From positions 41,326 through 105,325 of the forward strand of contig CACICY010000002.1 in NCBI GenBank assembly GCA_902585265.1: a stretch of DNA of 64,000 nt, written 5' to 3'. The DNA comes from an uncultured Pelagibacteraceae bacterium (GTDB taxonomy: Bacteria > Pseudomonadota > Alphaproteobacteria > Pelagibacterales > Pelagibacteraceae). A model generated the notes under the pieces. It was given only the letters and a program-made list of their open reading frames with translations, ran no database searches and was not told the DNA's origin. Numbering within the stretch: position 1 is the stretch's first letter; the number at the start of each line of letters is the position of its first letter. Positions 54,022 to 64,000 of this stretch are shown here, piece after piece. A program made the position numbers and the translations under genes.

Positions 54022-54390
54022 ATGAAAAAATTATCATGTCATTGTGGTGCGATAGAAGCAGAAGTTAAGATGCCTTTGGGTGGTATTGAAAAAATCATGC
54101 GTTGCAATTGTTCAATATGCAAAAAAAAAGGTTATATTATAGGTGTACTTGGTCCTGATGATTTTAAACTTACGAAAGGGGAAGATAAACTATCTCTTTA
54201 TCAGTTTTATACTAATACTGCCAAACATTACTTTTGCTCAATTTGTGGAATTCACACTCATAATAGACCTAGAAGTAATCCAAAAATATTTGGTGTAAAC
54301 ATTGCTTGTATAGAAGGTGTAGAGCCATTTGAAATTGAAGATGTGCCAGTGAACGATGGCAAAAATCATCCTTTAGATCAAAAACAATAA
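54022..54390 (+). CDS. GFA/CENP-V-family zinc protein, second copy
   Basis: 122 residues. Cysteines in CHCGAIEAEV, MRCNCSICKKKGYI and FCSICGIHTHNRP give the family zinc-binding pattern. Shorter and divergent from the first copy, so the pair is an old duplication or two unrelated family members rather than a recent copy. A Shine-Dalgarno-like AGGAG is present eight bases before the ATG. Seven bases separate it from the kinase gene. Confidence 0.87.
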   Translation: MKKLSCHCGAIEAEVKMPLGGIEKIMRCNCSICKKKGYIIGVLGPDDFKLTKGEDKLSLYQFYTNTAKHYFCSICGIHTHNRPRSNPKIFGVNIACIEGVEPFEIEDVPVNDGKNHPLDQKQ

Positions 54391-54397
54391 ATTTTTT

Positions 54398-55321
54398 ATG
54401 CAATCAATTACTGAGTGTTATAAAAAAGTTAGTAAAGACTGTTTTAAGTTTATAAGATCCCAAGAAACAACAAAGGAAAAATTTAAAAGTAAAGAAAAGA
54501 TGATTAAATCTTTTCTAATTCCAATTAGTTTCTGGATCAATAATAGAACAAATAAATCTAAACCTTACTTAATAGGCTTAGCAGGTGGTCAAGGAACTGG
54601 TAAAACAACAATTAGTTCTATTCTGAGAATCATTTTAACGAAATATTTTAAGTTAAATGTTTTTAAAATATCAATTGATGATTTGTATAAAACCCGAAAA
54701 GATAGAATAAAATTATCTAAAAAAATTCATCCCTTATTAATGACCAGAGGTGTACCAGGTACTCACGATGTAAACTTTATTTTTGATCTTCTTAAAAAAA
54801 CAAAGGAAAAGCGATTTAATCAACAGAGACTTCCTAAATTTAATAAGGCAATAGATGATAGATTAAAAAGAAAGTCTTGGTATCTAGTTAAGAAGGTACC
54901 AGATGTTATAATCTTTGAAGGATGGTGTGTAGGAGCTAGAGCAGAAAAAAATACAACCTTAAAAAAATCGATTAATTCTCTTGAAAGAATAGCAGATAAA
55001 AATTTAAAATGGAGAAAATATGTAAATGGTCAACTACAAACAAAATATAAAAAATTATTTTCTAAATTAGACTGTTTGTTATTTTTAAAAGCTGGTAATT
55101 TCAAATTATTACAAAGTTGGAGGCTTAAACAGGAGGCATTACTTAAATTAAACTCAAAAAATAAAGCAAACAGCAAAGTTATGAGCAAAAACGAGGTATT
55201 AACTTTTATGCAAACTTACCAAAGGGTCACACAAAATATGTTTAAATTTGCTCCAAAATATTCATCAATTGTATTAAATTTAAATAGAAATCATCAAATT
55301 AAATCAATAAAATATAATTAA
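54398..55321 (+). CDS. D-glycerate 3-kinase-like P-loop kinase
   Basis: 307 residues. Walker A GGQGTGKTT at 63-71, then ISIDDLYKTRKDR, the motif LMTRGVPGTHDVNF and LPKFNKAIDDRLKRKSW, and IIFEGWCVGAR. This set is characteristic of D-glycerate 3-kinases (plant GLYK/ yeast Tda10), which return glycerate to 3-phosphoglycerate. A role in glycolate or glycerate use fits an oceanic cell, but the pathway neighbours are not here. Its stop overlaps tolC as TAATG. Confidence 0.87.
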   Translation: MQSITECYKKVSKDCFKFIRSQETTKEKFKSKEKMIKSFLIPISFWINNRTNKSKPYLIGLAGGQGTGKTTISSILRIILTKYFKLNVFKISIDDLYKTRKDRIKLSKKIHPLLMTRGVPGTHDVNFIFDLLKKTKEKRFNQQRLPKFNKAIDDRLKRKSWYLVKKVPDVIIFEGWCVGARAEKNTTLKKSINSLERIADKNLKWRKYVNGQLQTKYKKLFSKLDCLLFLKAGNFKLLQSWRLKQEALLKLNSKNKANSKVMSKNEVLTFMQTYQRVTQNMFKFAPKYSSIVLNLNRNHQIKSIKYN

Positions 55322-56619
55322 TGAAAAAAATCTCTTTAATCACTTTTTGCTTAATAGTTTTTATACTACCACTAAATGCAGCAACTTTGAGTGATGCATT
55401 AAGACAGACCTATCAGAACAATTTAGAGCTTAAAGCTGAGAGAAAAAATTTAGAAGTTCAAAAGGAAGTCTTAAATATTTCTAAAAGTGATTTTTTTCCA
55501 ACTTTAACTCTTACGGGAACCAAAAGTATTGAAGATACCAATAAACTTACTAATCAAAATGGTACTGATGCTTCTATAACTAATACAAATCCAATGACAT
55601 CTTCTATAAAGTTAGAACAAACACTTTTGGATGGTAGTGAACGTGGCACAAAATACGAAAAAAGTAAATTAGGTCTAAACTTATCTGAAGCAAAACTTAT
55701 TAAAAAAGAACAAGATGTTTTTATGAAAGCAATTGAGGCTTATACAGGTTTAATCCTTGCTTATGAAAAATTAAGTATTAATGAAGAAAATGTCAACCTT
55801 CTTCAAAGACAATTCGAAATAGATAATGCAAGACTATCTAGAGCTCAAATAACTGCAACAGACTTAGCACAGTCCCAATCTTCTTTATCAGGTGCTCAAG
55901 CAGGTTACATTGGAGCACAAAATAGTATAATCACGAGTAAACTAGCTTATGAAAATATAATTGGACCAATCAACAGCAATGAAAAATTAAAAAAAATTTA
56001 TAATTCTGATGTTCCATTACCTCCAAGTTTAGTTGATGCAAAAAAGATATCTGAGCAAAAAAGTCCAGATCTTATTATTGCTGAAATAGAATATGGACAG
56101 TCGGAATTAGATGTAAAAATTGCAAGATCAGATTTATCTCCGACAGCAAAACTTTCACTTGAAAGATCATATACTGATGACCTAAGCGCAACTTATGATG
56201 AGAGGGAAAAAGATGTACTACAAGCAACAGTAAGTTGGCCATTTCAATTTGGAGGAAAGAATAAATCTAATATAAATAAAAATCTTCAAGTAAAAGGAAT
56301 GAAAAAATTATTACTTGAGAATGCTTTTAGAAATAATACACAAGGAGTTACCGCAGCTTGGTCTACTTTAGAGTCTTCAAAAAGTCTTTTAAGAGCTGTG
56401 CAATCACAAGTTAAGGCTGCTGAAATTGCAAATGAAGGGATTAGTTTTGAATATGAGAGTGGATTGAATAGATCTACATTTGATGTTCTTCAATCGAGAT
56501 CAAATCTAATCAATGCTAAAATAAATCTTGCCGAGGCTGAGAGAAACTATCTTTTAGCTCAATACAGATTAATAAAGTCAGTTGGCTTACTTAATAGCGA
56601 GTACTTAAAACTTAGATAA
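55321..56619 (+). CDS. tolC: TolC-family outer-membrane channel
   Basis: 432 residues with a signal peptide (LITFCLIVFILPLNA) and two outer-membrane efflux protein repeats (OEP): ATLSDALRQTYQNNLELKAERKNLEV ... and SEQKSPDLIIAEIEYGQSELDVKIARSDLSPTAKLSLE. Long coiled coils are seen around 115-230 and 340-420. TolC trimers form the exit duct of efflux and type I secretion systems; the partner pump genes are not in the window. Only one tolC is visible here. A weak stem-loop follows the stop. Confidence 0.93.
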   Translation: MKKISLITFCLIVFILPLNAATLSDALRQTYQNNLELKAERKNLEVQKEVLNISKSDFFPTLTLTGTKSIEDTNKLTNQNGTDASITNTNPMTSSIKLEQTLLDGSERGTKYEKSKLGLNLSEAKLIKKEQDVFMKAIEAYTGLILAYEKLSINEENVNLLQRQFEIDNARLSRAQITATDLAQSQSSLSGAQAGYIGAQNSIITSKLAYENIIGPINSNEKLKKIYNSDVPLPPSLVDAKKISEQKSPDLIIAEIEYGQSELDVKIARSDLSPTAKLSLERSYTDDLSATYDEREKDVLQATVSWPFQFGGKNKSNINKNLQVKGMKKLLLENAFRNNTQGVTAAWSTLESSKSLLRAVQSQVKAAEIANEGISFEYESGLNRSTFDVLQSRSNLINAKINLAEAERNYLLAQYRLIKSVGLLNSEYLKLR

Positions 56620-56620
56620 A

Positions 56621-56645
56621 TAGGGACTTCTAGCCCTAATTTTAA
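56621..56645 (+). terminator. Weak stem-loop after tolC
   Basis: TAGGG (56621-56625) pairs with CCCTA (56634-56638), loop ACTTCTAG, followed by ATTTT. The stem is only five base pairs, so termination is uncertain. Confidence 0.4.
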
Positions 56646-56662
56646 AAAAATATTGCTAATGA

Positions 56663-56677
56663 GAACAAAATGTGTAC
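56663..56677 (+). promoter_or_regulatory. Near-match SOS operator upstream of recA
   Basis: GAAC-AAAATGT-GTAC lies 51 bases before the recA start and matches GAAC-N7-GAAC at seven of eight fixed bases. It fits a LexA site, but a single such match also arises by chance in AT-rich DNA; the position upstream of recA is what makes it worth noting. Confidence 0.5.
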
Positions 56678-56717
56678 ATTTATTTTCATGATTCGAATGT
56701 TAATAAATGAAAAAAAC

Positions 56718-56721
56718 GAGG
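56718..56721 (+). promoter_or_regulatory. recA ribosome-binding site that sets the start
   Basis: GAGG lies six bases before the ATG at 56728. A more upstream in-frame ATG at 56707 would have this site inside the reading frame and no site of its own. Confidence 0.75.
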
Positions 56722-56727
56722 CAAAAA

Positions 56728-57852
56728 ATGACTAAAAATAACTTAAAAGTGGTGAAATCCACAAAAGATAAAGAATTGGAAGATAAAGAAAAAAATAAAG
56801 CACTAGATGCAGCAATCAGCCAGATAACAGACAGCTTTGGAAAAGGCTCTGTGATGAAGCTTGGAGAACAAAAAGCAATGGATATTGAGTCCATTTCTAC
56901 TGGATCTTTGAGTTTAGACTTGGCACTTGGAATAGGTGGATTACCAAAAGGCAGAATTGTCGAAATTTATGGACCAGAGTCATCTGGTAAAACTACATTA
57001 GCATTACAAGTTGTTGCTGAAGCGCAAAAAGCAGGTGGAATTTGTGGATTTGTAGATGCAGAACATGCATTGGATCCAGTCTATGCAAAGAAATTAGGAG
57101 TTAACACAGAGGAGTTGCTTATTTCACAACCAGATACTGGTGAACAAGCATTAGAAATAACTGATACTTTAATCAAATCTGGCTCAATGTCAGTTTTAGT
57201 AGTCGACTCCGTTGCAGCATTAACTCCAAGAGCAGAAATTGAAGGAGATATGGGAGATCACCATGTTGGTCTTCAAGCAAGACTAATGTCTCAAGCTCTT
57301 AGAAAATTAACAGGATCAATATCAAGAACTAATACAATGGTTATATTTATTAACCAAATTAGAATGAAAATTGGTGTAATGTTTGGAAGTCCAGAAACAA
57401 CTTCTGGAGGTAATTCTTTAAAATTTTATTCTTCAGTAAGAATGGATATTAGAAGAATTGGAGCAATAAAAGATAAAGAGCAAATTGTTGGAAATACAAC
57501 AAGAGTAAAAGTTGTTAAAAACAAAGTTGCACCACCATTTAAAGTAGTTGAGTTCGACTTAATGTATGGAAAAGGAATTAGTAAAGTAGGGGAACTAATC
57601 GACCTTGGTGCCAAAGCTGAGATAGTTGAAAAATCTGGAGCTTGGTACGCTTACAAAGGTGAAAAAATTGGTCAAGGTAGAGAGAATGCTAAACTTTACC
57701 TTGAACAAAATCCAAAAGCTGCTGCTGAAATTGAAATGGCTATTAGAGAAAAAGCTGGTGTTATTTCAAAGAAGATTGAAGGCAATCCTTTAAGTGAAGA
57801 AAAGCTTGAAGCGCAGAAGAAAGAGGAGGAAGTTCCTACTAAAAAGAATTAG
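56728..57852 (+). CDS. recA: Recombinase RecA
   Basis: 374 residues. It carries out strand exchange and triggers self-cleavage of LexA and UmuD. Seen: Walker [10 protein letters not shown] at 82-90, [25 protein letters not shown], Walker B-like [20 protein letters not shown]-binding loop region [46 protein letters not shown] and a C-terminal acidic Glu/Lys-rich tail. An N-terminal extension of about 20 Lys/Glu residues precedes the core. It is monocistronic, with a strong terminator. Confidence 0.98.
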   Translation: MTKNNLKVVKSTKDKELEDKEKNKALDAAISQITDSFGKGSVMKLGEQKAMDIESISTGSLSLDLALGIGGLPKGRIVEIYGPESSGKTTLALQVVAEAQKAGGICGFVDAEHALDPVYAKKLGVNTEELLISQPDTGEQALEITDTLIKSGSMSVLVVDSVAALTPRAEIEGDMGDHHVGLQARLMSQALRKLTGSISRTNTMVIFINQIRMKIGVMFGSPETTSGGNSLKFYSSVRMDIRRIGAIKDKEQIVGNTTRVKVVKNKVAPPFKVVEFDLMYGKGISKVGELIDLGAKAEIVEKSGAWYAYKGEKIGQGRENAKLYLEQNPKAAAEIEMAIREKAGVISKKIEGNPLSEEKLEAQKKEEEVPTKKN

Positions 57853-57872
57853 CAGATAACTTTTAGTTATTA

Positions 57873-57902
57873 AAAAAAGGCGCTCTATTGGGCGCCTTTT
57901 TT
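57873..57902 (+). terminator. Rho-independent terminator after recA
   Basis: GGCGC (57879-57883) pairs with GCGCC (57892-57896), extended by four A-T pairs (AAAA before, TTTT after), then further T. Loop is TCTATTGG. It isolates recA from alaS. Confidence 0.9.
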
Positions 57903-57951
57903 CCCTTCAGAAGTGTAGACATCATATAAAAATGCTGTATTTTGGTTAAAT

Positions 57952-60615
57952 ATGGCTAAAACATTAAATGAAATCAGGTCAGCATTCCTAGATTATTTTG
58001 AAAAAAATGATCATAAAATAGTTGAGTCTAGCAATTTAGTCCCAAATAATGACCCAACATTGATGTTTGCCAATTCTGGAATGGTCCAATTTAAAAATGT
58101 GTTTACTGGACTGGAAAAGAGAGACTATCAAAGAGCTACAACATCTCAAAAATGTGTAAGAGCAGGAGGCAAGCATAACGATCTTGAAAATGTTGGCTAT
58201 ACTCCAAGACACCATACGTTTTTTGAAATGTTGGGAAACTTTTCTTTTGGTGATTATTTTAAAGAAAGAGCTATTGAACTTGCGTGGAATTTAATAACAA
58301 AAGAATTTGGTTTAGATAAGAATAGGCTTTATGTAACAGTCTACCACGACGATGACGAAGCCTTTAATTACTGGAAAAAAATTGCTGGGTTAAGTGAAGA
58401 TAAAATCATAAGGATAGCAACATCTGATAATTTTTGGTCTATGGGTGAAACTGGACCTTGTGGACCTTGTTCAGAAATATTTTATGATCATGGAGACCAC
58501 TTAGAAGGTGGATTGCCAGGAACAAAAAATGAGGATGGTGATAGATTTATAGAAATTTGGAATTTAGTCTTTATGCAGTATGAGCAAATTTCAAAAGATA
58601 AGCGTATTAATCTACCAAAACCATCAGTTGATACTGGAATGGGTTTAGAGAGAATTGCTGCATTGCTTCAAGGAACTCACGACAACTACGAAACAGATCA
58701 TTTTAAAAAAATAATAAACTCTGCTGCAGAAATTTTAAAAGTCGAACCAAATTACGATAATTTAGCAAGTTTTAGAGTAATAGCAGATCACTTACGAGCA
58801 AGTTCATTTTTAATTGCTGAGGGAGTTTTACCATCAAATGAAGGAAGAGGTTATGTACTAAGAAGAATTATGAGAAGAGGAATGAGGCATTCCCACCTGC
58901 TTGGTTCTAAAGAACCAATTTTTTATAATATTTTTAAAACTTTAAAAGATGAGATGAAAGGTAATTACTCAGAAATAGAAAGAGCTGAGTCTTTAATTAA
59001 AGAAACATTAAGAATGGAAGAAGAAAAATTTTTAATTCTTTTAGACAGAGGTATTAAAATATTAAATGAGGAAATGACTAAAATAGACAAGATATTACCT
59101 GGAGAAGTAGCTTTTAAACTCTATGATACTTATGGTTTTCCATTAGACCTGACACAAGACATCTTAAAAAATAAATCATTAACAATAGACAACCATAAAT
59201 TTCAAAGTTTAATGAAAGAAAGCAAAGAACTTGCTAAGAAAAATTGGAAAGGCTCAGGTGACAGTGCGGTAGATGATATTTGGTTTTCGATAAAAGATAG
59301 ATTAGGTCCTTCAGAATTCCTAGGATATGAGACTGATCAAGCAGAAGGTATTATTTTATCATTACTAAAAGACAACAAAGAAGTAAATGAATTGAATAAA
59401 AACGATGAAGGAATTATTATTTTAAATCAAACTCCTTTTTATGGAGAGTCTGGAGGACAGGTAGGAGATACTGGTGAAATAATATCTGGAGACTTTAAGT
59501 TCGAGATCACAGATGTCCAAAAAAAATTAGGTGATCTATTTGTACATTATGGCAAAGTTAAATCAGGAAGTATAAAAATCAAAGACAATGTTGAGATGAA
59601 AATTGATATTGATAGACGTAATAATATAAGAGCTTATCACTCAGCAACACACCTTTTACATGAGTCTTTAAGAAGAGTATTAGGTACTCATGTTACACAA
59701 AAAGGATCATTAGTAGCACCAGATAGATTAAGATTTGATTTTAGCCACATGAAACCAATTTCAGACCAGGAAATAGAAAAAATAGAAAATCACGTTAATT
59801 CAATGGTACAAAAAAAATCAGAAGTTAAAACAAGGATCATGACTCCTAAAGAAGCAGTAAATAATGGAGCCTTGGCACTCTTTGGAGAAAAATATGGAGA
59901 AGAGGTTAGAGTGTTATCCATGGGTGATGAGAAAGAAAGATATTTTTCCACTGAATTATGTGGAGGTACACATGTACGAAACACTGGCGACATTGGAAAA
60001 TTCAAAATTATTAGTCAATCGTCAATTGCAGCAGGTGTTAGAAGAGTAGAAGCACTTAGAGAAAATCAATTAAATAGTTTTTTACAAAATAAAAAAAAAT
60101 TATCTGACTTATCTGCACAAAAAGATGAAGAAGTGATTAATGACTTGTCAAAGCAAATAATTAAATTAGGTGGTAAACCAAATATAGAAAATGAAGATAA
60201 TAAGATTTTAATTAAAGAATTATCAAAACAACTAGAGCAATTAAAATTTAGTTCAATTTTAGAAAATAATTCAAAAAATATAATTCAAGATGTTAAAATT
60301 AATAATATAAGTGTAAGATTCCAAAAAGTTGATGATCTTCCACCTAAAGAGCTGAGAAAATTGGTTGATGCCGGAAAAAAAGAGCTAAACACAGGAATTG
60401 TAATAGTTTTTGCTAGTCTAGAAGACAAAGTAGGTCTTGCAGTTGGGATAACAAATGAGCTTATTGATAAGTATGATGCAGTCACATTCGCTAAAACAGG
60501 ATCTGAAATTATTGGTGGAAAAGGTGGTGGTGGTAGAAAAGATTTTGCACAAGCGGGAGGCCAATTTAAAGATAAAATTGATGAGGCTTTTGAAAAAATT
60601 AAGACTTTAATTTAG
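57952..60615 (+). CDS. alaS: Alanyl-tRNA synthetase
   Basis: 887 residues, close to the usual bacterial length. Class II catalytic core: [76 protein letters not shown] and [14 protein letters not shown]. The editing domain carries [16 protein letters not shown] and [10 protein letters not shown] with the zinc ligands, and a C-terminal C-Ala region ends in [15 protein letters not shown]. Convergent with icd, overlapping by nine bases. Confidence 0.98.
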   Translation: MAKTLNEIRSAFLDYFEKNDHKIVESSNLVPNNDPTLMFANSGMVQFKNVFTGLEKRDYQRATTSQKCVRAGGKHNDLENVGYTPRHHTFFEMLGNFSFGDYFKERAIELAWNLITKEFGLDKNRLYVTVYHDDDEAFNYWKKIAGLSEDKIIRIATSDNFWSMGETGPCGPCSEIFYDHGDHLEGGLPGTKNEDGDRFIEIWNLVFMQYEQISKDKRINLPKPSVDTGMGLERIAALLQGTHDNYETDHFKKIINSAAEILKVEPNYDNLASFRVIADHLRASSFLIAEGVLPSNEGRGYVLRRIMRRGMRHSHLLGSKEPIFYNIFKTLKDEMKGNYSEIERAESLIKETLRMEEEKFLILLDRGIKILNEEMTKIDKILPGEVAFKLYDTYGFPLDLTQDILKNKSLTIDNHKFQSLMKESKELAKKNWKGSGDSAVDDIWFSIKDRLGPSEFLGYETDQAEGIILSLLKDNKEVNELNKNDEGIIILNQTPFYGESGGQVGDTGEIISGDFKFEITDVQKKLGDLFVHYGKVKSGSIKIKDNVEMKIDIDRRNNIRAYHSATHLLHESLRRVLGTHVTQKGSLVAPDRLRFDFSHMKPISDQEIEKIENHVNSMVQKKSEVKTRIMTPKEAVNNGALALFGEKYGEEVRVLSMGDEKERYFSTELCGGTHVRNTGDIGKFKIISQSSIAAGVRRVEALRENQLNSFLQNKKKLSDLSAQKDEEVINDLSKQIIKLGGKPNIENEDNKILIKELSKQLEQLKFSSILENNSKNIIQDVKINNISVRFQKVDDLPPKELRKLVDAGKKELNTGIVIVFASLEDKVGLAVGITNELIDKYDAVTFAKTGSEIIGGKGGGGRKDFAQAGGQFKDKIDEAFEKIKTLI

Positions 60616-61821
60616 TTTTTGTCTCAACTTACCATCTAAAGTATCTAAAAATTGATTAGTTGTTAAATACTTTGTTGAAGGTCCTATCAAAATAGCTAAG
60701 TCCTTAGTCATTGAGCCTTCTTCAACACAATCAACACATACTTTTTCTAGTGTTTCTGCAAACTTTATTAATTCCTCATTTCCATCTAATTTTCCTCTAT
60801 GAGCCAAACCTCTTGTCCATGCAAAAATAGATGCAATAGGATTTGTTGAGGTTTCTTTACCTTGTTGATGCATTCTAAAATGTCTTGTTACTGTTCCATG
60901 TGCAGCTTCAGCTTCCATTGTTTTGCCATCTGGAGCAAGCAAGACACTTGTCATTAAACCTAAAGATCCATATCCTTGAGCAACTGTATCTGATTGTACG
61001 TCACCATCATAATTTTTGCACGCCCAAATATATTTACCATGCCATTTCATTGCACATGCTACCATGTCATCTATCAATCTATGTTCGTAGGTAATTTTAT
61101 TTTGATCAAATCTATCCTTAAATTCCTTTTCAAAAACTTCTTCAAAAATATCTTTAAATCTTCCGTCGTATCTTTTTAAAATTGTATTTTTAGTAGAAAG
61201 GTAAACTGGCCATTTTTTAATTAATCCATAGTTAAAGCAAGATCTTGCAAAGTCCTCTATTGATTTGTCCAAATTATACATTGATAATGCAATACCAGGA
61301 CCTGGGAAATTGAAGACTTCATACTTTCTCTCATCAGAACCATCTTCAGCAGTCCATTTGATTTCTAACTTACCTTTACCGGGTACTGTAAAGTCTGTTG
61401 CTCTGTATTGATCACCAAAAGCATGTCTACCTATGATCAATGGATCTGTCCATGAGGGCACTAGTTTTGGAATATTTTTACAAATTATTGGTTCTCTAAA
61501 AACAGTTCCTCCAATAATATTCCTTATTGTACCATTTGGAGATCTCCACATTTTTTTAAGATTAAATTCCCTTACTCTAGCTTCATCGGGTGTGATTGTT
61601 GCACATTTAATCCCTACACCATTTCTTTTAATTGCATTAGCACATTCAATTGTAATTTTATCTTCTGTTTTGTCTCTACTTTCCATTCCCAAATCGTAGT
61701 ACTCAATTTTGAGATCAAGGTAAGTTAAAACGAGCTTATTTTTTATGAAGTCCCATATAACTCTGGTCATTTCATCGCCATCTAACTCTACAATGGGGTT
61801 TTTAACCTTAATTTTACTCAT
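60607..61821 (-). CDS. icd: NADP-dependent isocitrate dehydrogenase
   Basis: 404 residues, homodimeric type like mitochondrial IDH, TCA cycle. Seen: [38 protein letters not shown] (substrate-binding Ser/Arg), [24 protein letters not shown] (metal Asp) and [37 protein letters not shown] with NADP-binding residues. Length and motif set match the eukaryote-like IDH that is common in alphaproteobacteria. It is divergent from psd with 78 bases between starts. Confidence 0.97.
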   Translation of the reverse strand: MSKIKVKNPIVELDGDEMTRVIWDFIKNKLVLTYLDLKIEYYDLGMESRDKTEDKITIECANAIKRNGVGIKCATITPDEARVREFNLKKMWRSPNGTIRNIIGGTVFREPIICKNIPKLVPSWTDPLIIGRHAFGDQYRATDFTVPGKGKLEIKWTAEDGSDERKYEVFNFPGPGIALSMYNLDKSIEDFARSCFNYGLIKKWPVYLSTKNTILKRYDGRFKDIFEEVFEKEFKDRFDQNKITYEHRLIDDMVACAMKWHGKYIWACKNYDGDVQSDTVAQGYGSLGLMTSVLLAPDGKTMEAEAAHGTVTRHFRMHQQGKETSTNPIASIFAWTRGLAHRGKLDGNEELIKFAETLEKVCVDCVEEGSMTKDLAILIGPSTKYLTTNQFLDTLDGKLRQKLN

Positions 61822-61899
61822 TTTTTCGATATATCTTAATAGTTGAATTTATTCTTTTTGTATACATATTAATCCAAAATTATCAATTATAGGTTTGTC

Positions 61900-62544
61900 A
61901 TGAGTAAAATATTTCCAAAAATACACAATGAAGGTTACAAATTTATTATTATTTTTGCAATCGCAACTATAATTCTTTATTTCATAAATGGATTTCTTGG
62001 GTTTATAGGGTTGGTATTGACCATTTGGTGCTATTATTTTTTTAGGGATCCTGAAAGAATTTCTATTGGCGACGACAATTATCTTACAAGTCCAGCTGAT
62101 GGAGTTGTATTACAAGTAATGGATACTAACGGTCCAAAAGAATTAGGTTTAGAAAATAAACAAATGAAAAAAATAAGTATTTTTATGGATGTATTTGATT
62201 GCCATGTAAACAGATCTCCATGTTCCGGAGCAATATCTGAGATACTTTATAAACCAGGAAAGTTTTTTAATGCATCTTTAGATAAGGCAAGTGAAGATAA
62301 TGAGAGAAATTATTATAAAATAAAAAATTCTGATGGAGAAGATATAATTGTTGTTCAAATAGCAGGACTTGTTGCAAGACGGATTGTAACAGAGGTTTCT
62401 AAAGATGAGCTTGTAGAACAAGGTTCAAGAATAGGAATGATCAGATTTGGAAGTAGAGCTGATATGTATTTTGAAAATTATACTCCTTTAGTAAAAGTTG
62501 ACCAAAAAACTATAGCTGGCGAAACTTTAATTGCAAAAAAATAA
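61900..62544 (+). CDS. psd: Phosphatidylserine decarboxylase, short proenzyme type
   Basis: 214 residues, makes phosphatidylethanolamine. One or two N-terminal membrane helices (FIIIFAIATIILYF, GFIGLVLTIWCYYF), then DPERI, LTSPADGVVLQV, ISIFMDVFDCHVNRSPCSGAI, and self-cleavage site RFGSRADMYF at Gly184-Ser185, whose Ser forms the pyruvoyl group. Length fits the short (archaeal-like) Psd class, not the longer E. coli form. Four bases separate it from pssA, the preceding step in the pathway. Confidence 0.96.
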   Translation: MSKIFPKIHNEGYKFIIIFAIATIILYFINGFLGFIGLVLTIWCYYFFRDPERISIGDDNYLTSPADGVVLQVMDTNGPKELGLENKQMKKISIFMDVFDCHVNRSPCSGAISEILYKPGKFFNASLDKASEDNERNYYKIKNSDGEDIIVVQIAGLVARRIVTEVSKDELVEQGSRIGMIRFGSRADMYFENYTPLVKVDQKTIAGETLIAKK

Positions 62545-62548
62545 GTTA

Positions 62549-63346
62549 ATGGAGCCTCAAAATAAAAATATTAAATTAGTTTCGAGTAAAAAAACAAGAG
62601 TTATTTTGCCAAATATTTTGACACTTGTTGGAGTATGTATTGGATTGACTTCAATTAAGTTTGCATTTGATGGAAAATTTGAACTATCAATTATTGCAGT
62701 TATAATTGCAGCAATTATTGATGGATTAGACGGTAGAATTGCAAGGTTAATTAAAGGAACTTCTAAAGTTGGAAAAGAGCTAGACTCTCTTACTGATGTT
62801 ATAAGTTTTGGTGTTGCCCCAGCTTTTATAATGTATTTTTGGGCGTTATCTGAAACAGGAAGAGCAGGTTGGTTAATTGCGTTAATTTATATTGTTTGTG
62901 TTGCTCTTAGACTTGCAAGATTTAATGTTTCATCAAACGAAGAGAGTTCTTGGAAAGATAATTTTTTTGAAGGTATTCCTTCTCCCGCAGGTGGAGTTCT
63001 AGTTTTAATGCCTTTAATATTAAGTATTAGTGAATTTCAGTTTTTAAACTTAAATTACCAAATTATAGTACCTTTTATGTTTATAATTGTTTCAATATTA
63101 TTAATAAGCAAAATACCAACCTATTCTTTTAAAAGAATAGTTGTCCCAAGAAGTACATCAATATTTTTGCTATTTGGAATAATCTTATATTTTGGCTTAA
63201 TTCTTGTTTATACATTTAATGCTATAATTATTTCAGGTGTAATTTATTTGTTAATGGTTCCAATAAGTTCAATGCATTATCTTATGATTAAAAAAAATGC
63301 GAAAGCCATCACAAATGACACTGATCATCATGAAGATGTGTTATAA
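62549..63346 (+). CDS. pssA: CDP-diacylglycerol--serine O-phosphatidyltransferase
   Basis: 265 residues, CDP-alcohol phosphatidyltransferase with about eight membrane helices. The signature D-G-L-D-G-R-I-A-R-L-I-K-G-T-S-K-V-G-K-E-L-D-S-L-T-D lies at about 58-83. The protein makes phosphatidylserine, which Psd then decarboxylates. The ATG at 62549 is chosen; an upstream TTG at 62531 is inside psd. It is followed after three bases by the last gene. Confidence 0.96.
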   Translation: MEPQNKNIKLVSSKKTRVILPNILTLVGVCIGLTSIKFAFDGKFELSIIAVIIAAIIDGLDGRIARLIKGTSKVGKELDSLTDVISFGVAPAFIMYFWALSETGRAGWLIALIYIVCVALRLARFNVSSNEESSWKDNFFEGIPSPAGGVLVLMPLILSISEFQFLNLNYQIIVPFMFIIVSILLISKIPTYSFKRIVVPRSTSIFLLFGIILYFGLILVYTFNAIIISGVIYLLMVPISSMHYLMIKKNAKAITNDTDHHEDVL

Positions 63347-63349
63347 TAA

Positions 63350-64000
63350 ATGAGGGAAAATACAATAATCTCATTAGCAGATTCAAATTATTTCAATCTT
63401 CTTAACGAATTAATTGATTCAATTAATAGATTCGAACAGAGCAAAACAGTAGATATTTGCATTATGGATGCAGGATTAACTGGTGAACAAATTAAAATAT
63501 TAGAAAAAAAAGTATTTAAAATCAAAAAGGCTGAGTGGGATATAGAAGTTCCAAGTTTTAAGATAAAAGGAAGAGAGTGGTTGAAAAGTCAGGTATCTAG
63601 AGCATTCTTACCAAATTATTTTCCAGGATATAAAAAATATTTATGGATAGATGCTGATGCATGGGTAAACTCTTGGTACGCAATCGATCTTTACTTTCAG
63701 GGCTGTGAGAATAAAAAATTAGCAATAGCAACATCAGCAGATAGATCTTACGGAAGAGTTTTAAGAGCAGATTGGGTATGGGGAAGTTTTGCGAGAATAA
63801 AATCACAAAATTATAAACACGCTAAATCATCAGGTTTCTCAGAGAAAGTTTCAAGAGAAGTTGCCCTTAAACCTCATTTGAATATTGGATTATTTTGCTT
63901 AGAAGAAAGTGCTCCTCATTGGGAAATCTGGCAAAAAAATTTAAAAAAAGCTTTATCCTCAGGAAAAATTTGGGGTTCAGAACAAATTGCAATGAATATT
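63350..64000 (+). CDS. Glycosyltransferase (GT8-like), 3' end beyond the window
   Basis: 217 codons open to the last base. Seen: ADSNYFNLLNELIDSI, DICIMDAGLT, VSRAFLPNYFPGYKKYLWIDADAWVN with the DxD at 101-103, and NIGLFCLEESAPHWEIWQKNL. The IDADAWV motif and the layout resemble GT8-family or nucleotide-diphospho-sugar transferases acting on a surface glycan or lipid. No acceptor can be named. The ATG is three bases after the pssA stop, so the two may be co-transcribed. Confidence 0.75.
   Translation, partial: MRENTIISLADSNYFNLLNELIDSINRFEQSKTVDICIMDAGLTGEQIKILEKKVFKIKKAEWDIEVPSFKIKGREWLKSQVSRAFLPNYFPGYKKYLWIDADAWVNSWYAIDLYFQGCENKKLAIATSADRSYGRVLRADWVWGSFARIKSQNYKHAKSSGFSEKVSREVALKPHLNIGLFCLEESAPHWEIWQKNLKKALSSGKIWGSEQIAMNI

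Noticed and set aside
56707-56727. ATG seven codons upstream of recA
   Set aside because: The GAGG site lies inside it and serves the ATG at 56728.

Overview
The window is a strongly AT-rich, tightly packed bacterial chromosome segment. Short spacers, many TAATG/ATGA overlaps, a proteorhodopsin next to a ferredoxin and ferredoxin reductase, an alphaproteobacterial division/cell-wall gene order and small gene sizes all point to a marine alphaproteobacterium of the SAR11 clade (Candidatus Pelagibacter-like). This is inference from gene content and composition; no database search was possible.

Layout. 1-6460: end of a GatB/YqeY-domain gene, dnaG and rpoD, a valine tRNA with a remodelled elbow, a CAU tRNA (probably tRNA-Ile2), a minus-strand mlaA-mlaC pair and a cell-wall amidase. 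6502-6860: RNase P RNA. 6964-28273: one long division and cell-wall block: promoter with MraZ-type repeats, mraZ, ftsZ, rsmH, ftsL, ftsI, a fused murE-murF, mraY, murD, ftsW, murG, murC, murB, ddl, ftsQ, ftsA, lpxC, bamD, ligA. ftsZ sits directly after mraZ instead of after ftsA. 28265-39341: housekeeping genes on alternating strands (pepP, uvrD, an AsmA-like gene, fumC, a MazG-like gene, ygfZ, dihydroorotase, propionyl-CoA synthetase). 39476-42770: a cluster of inverted repeats, a blue-tuned proteorhodopsin with its terminator, ferredoxin, ferredoxin-NADP reductase, a GST and dksA.

42850-51672 is the accessory part and the most interesting: nine same-strand genes with almost no spacing. They form a membrane glycosylation module (GT39-like enzyme, an overlapping 41-codon membrane peptide, GT2), then DUF1800 and Tat-exported DUF1501 proteins, then four secreted proteins that look like two jelly-roll polysaccharide lyases, a clan GH-A glycoside hydrolase and an alginate-lyase-like toroid. 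No transporter or TonB receptor accompanies them. This is unexpected for a streamlined oligotroph.

51703-64000: umuC and umuD under a clear GTTC-N7-GTTC SOS operator, two tandem GFA-family genes, a D-glycerate 3-kinase-like gene coupled to tolC, recA with a near-match operator and a strong terminator, alaS, icd, the phosphatidylserine pair psd-pssA, and a glycosyltransferase running off the end. The only gap above 300 bases between protein genes (6461-7026) holds rnpB and the mraZ control region; the other spacers are under 220 bases. No insertion sequences, CRISPR arrays, integrases or phage genes were seen.
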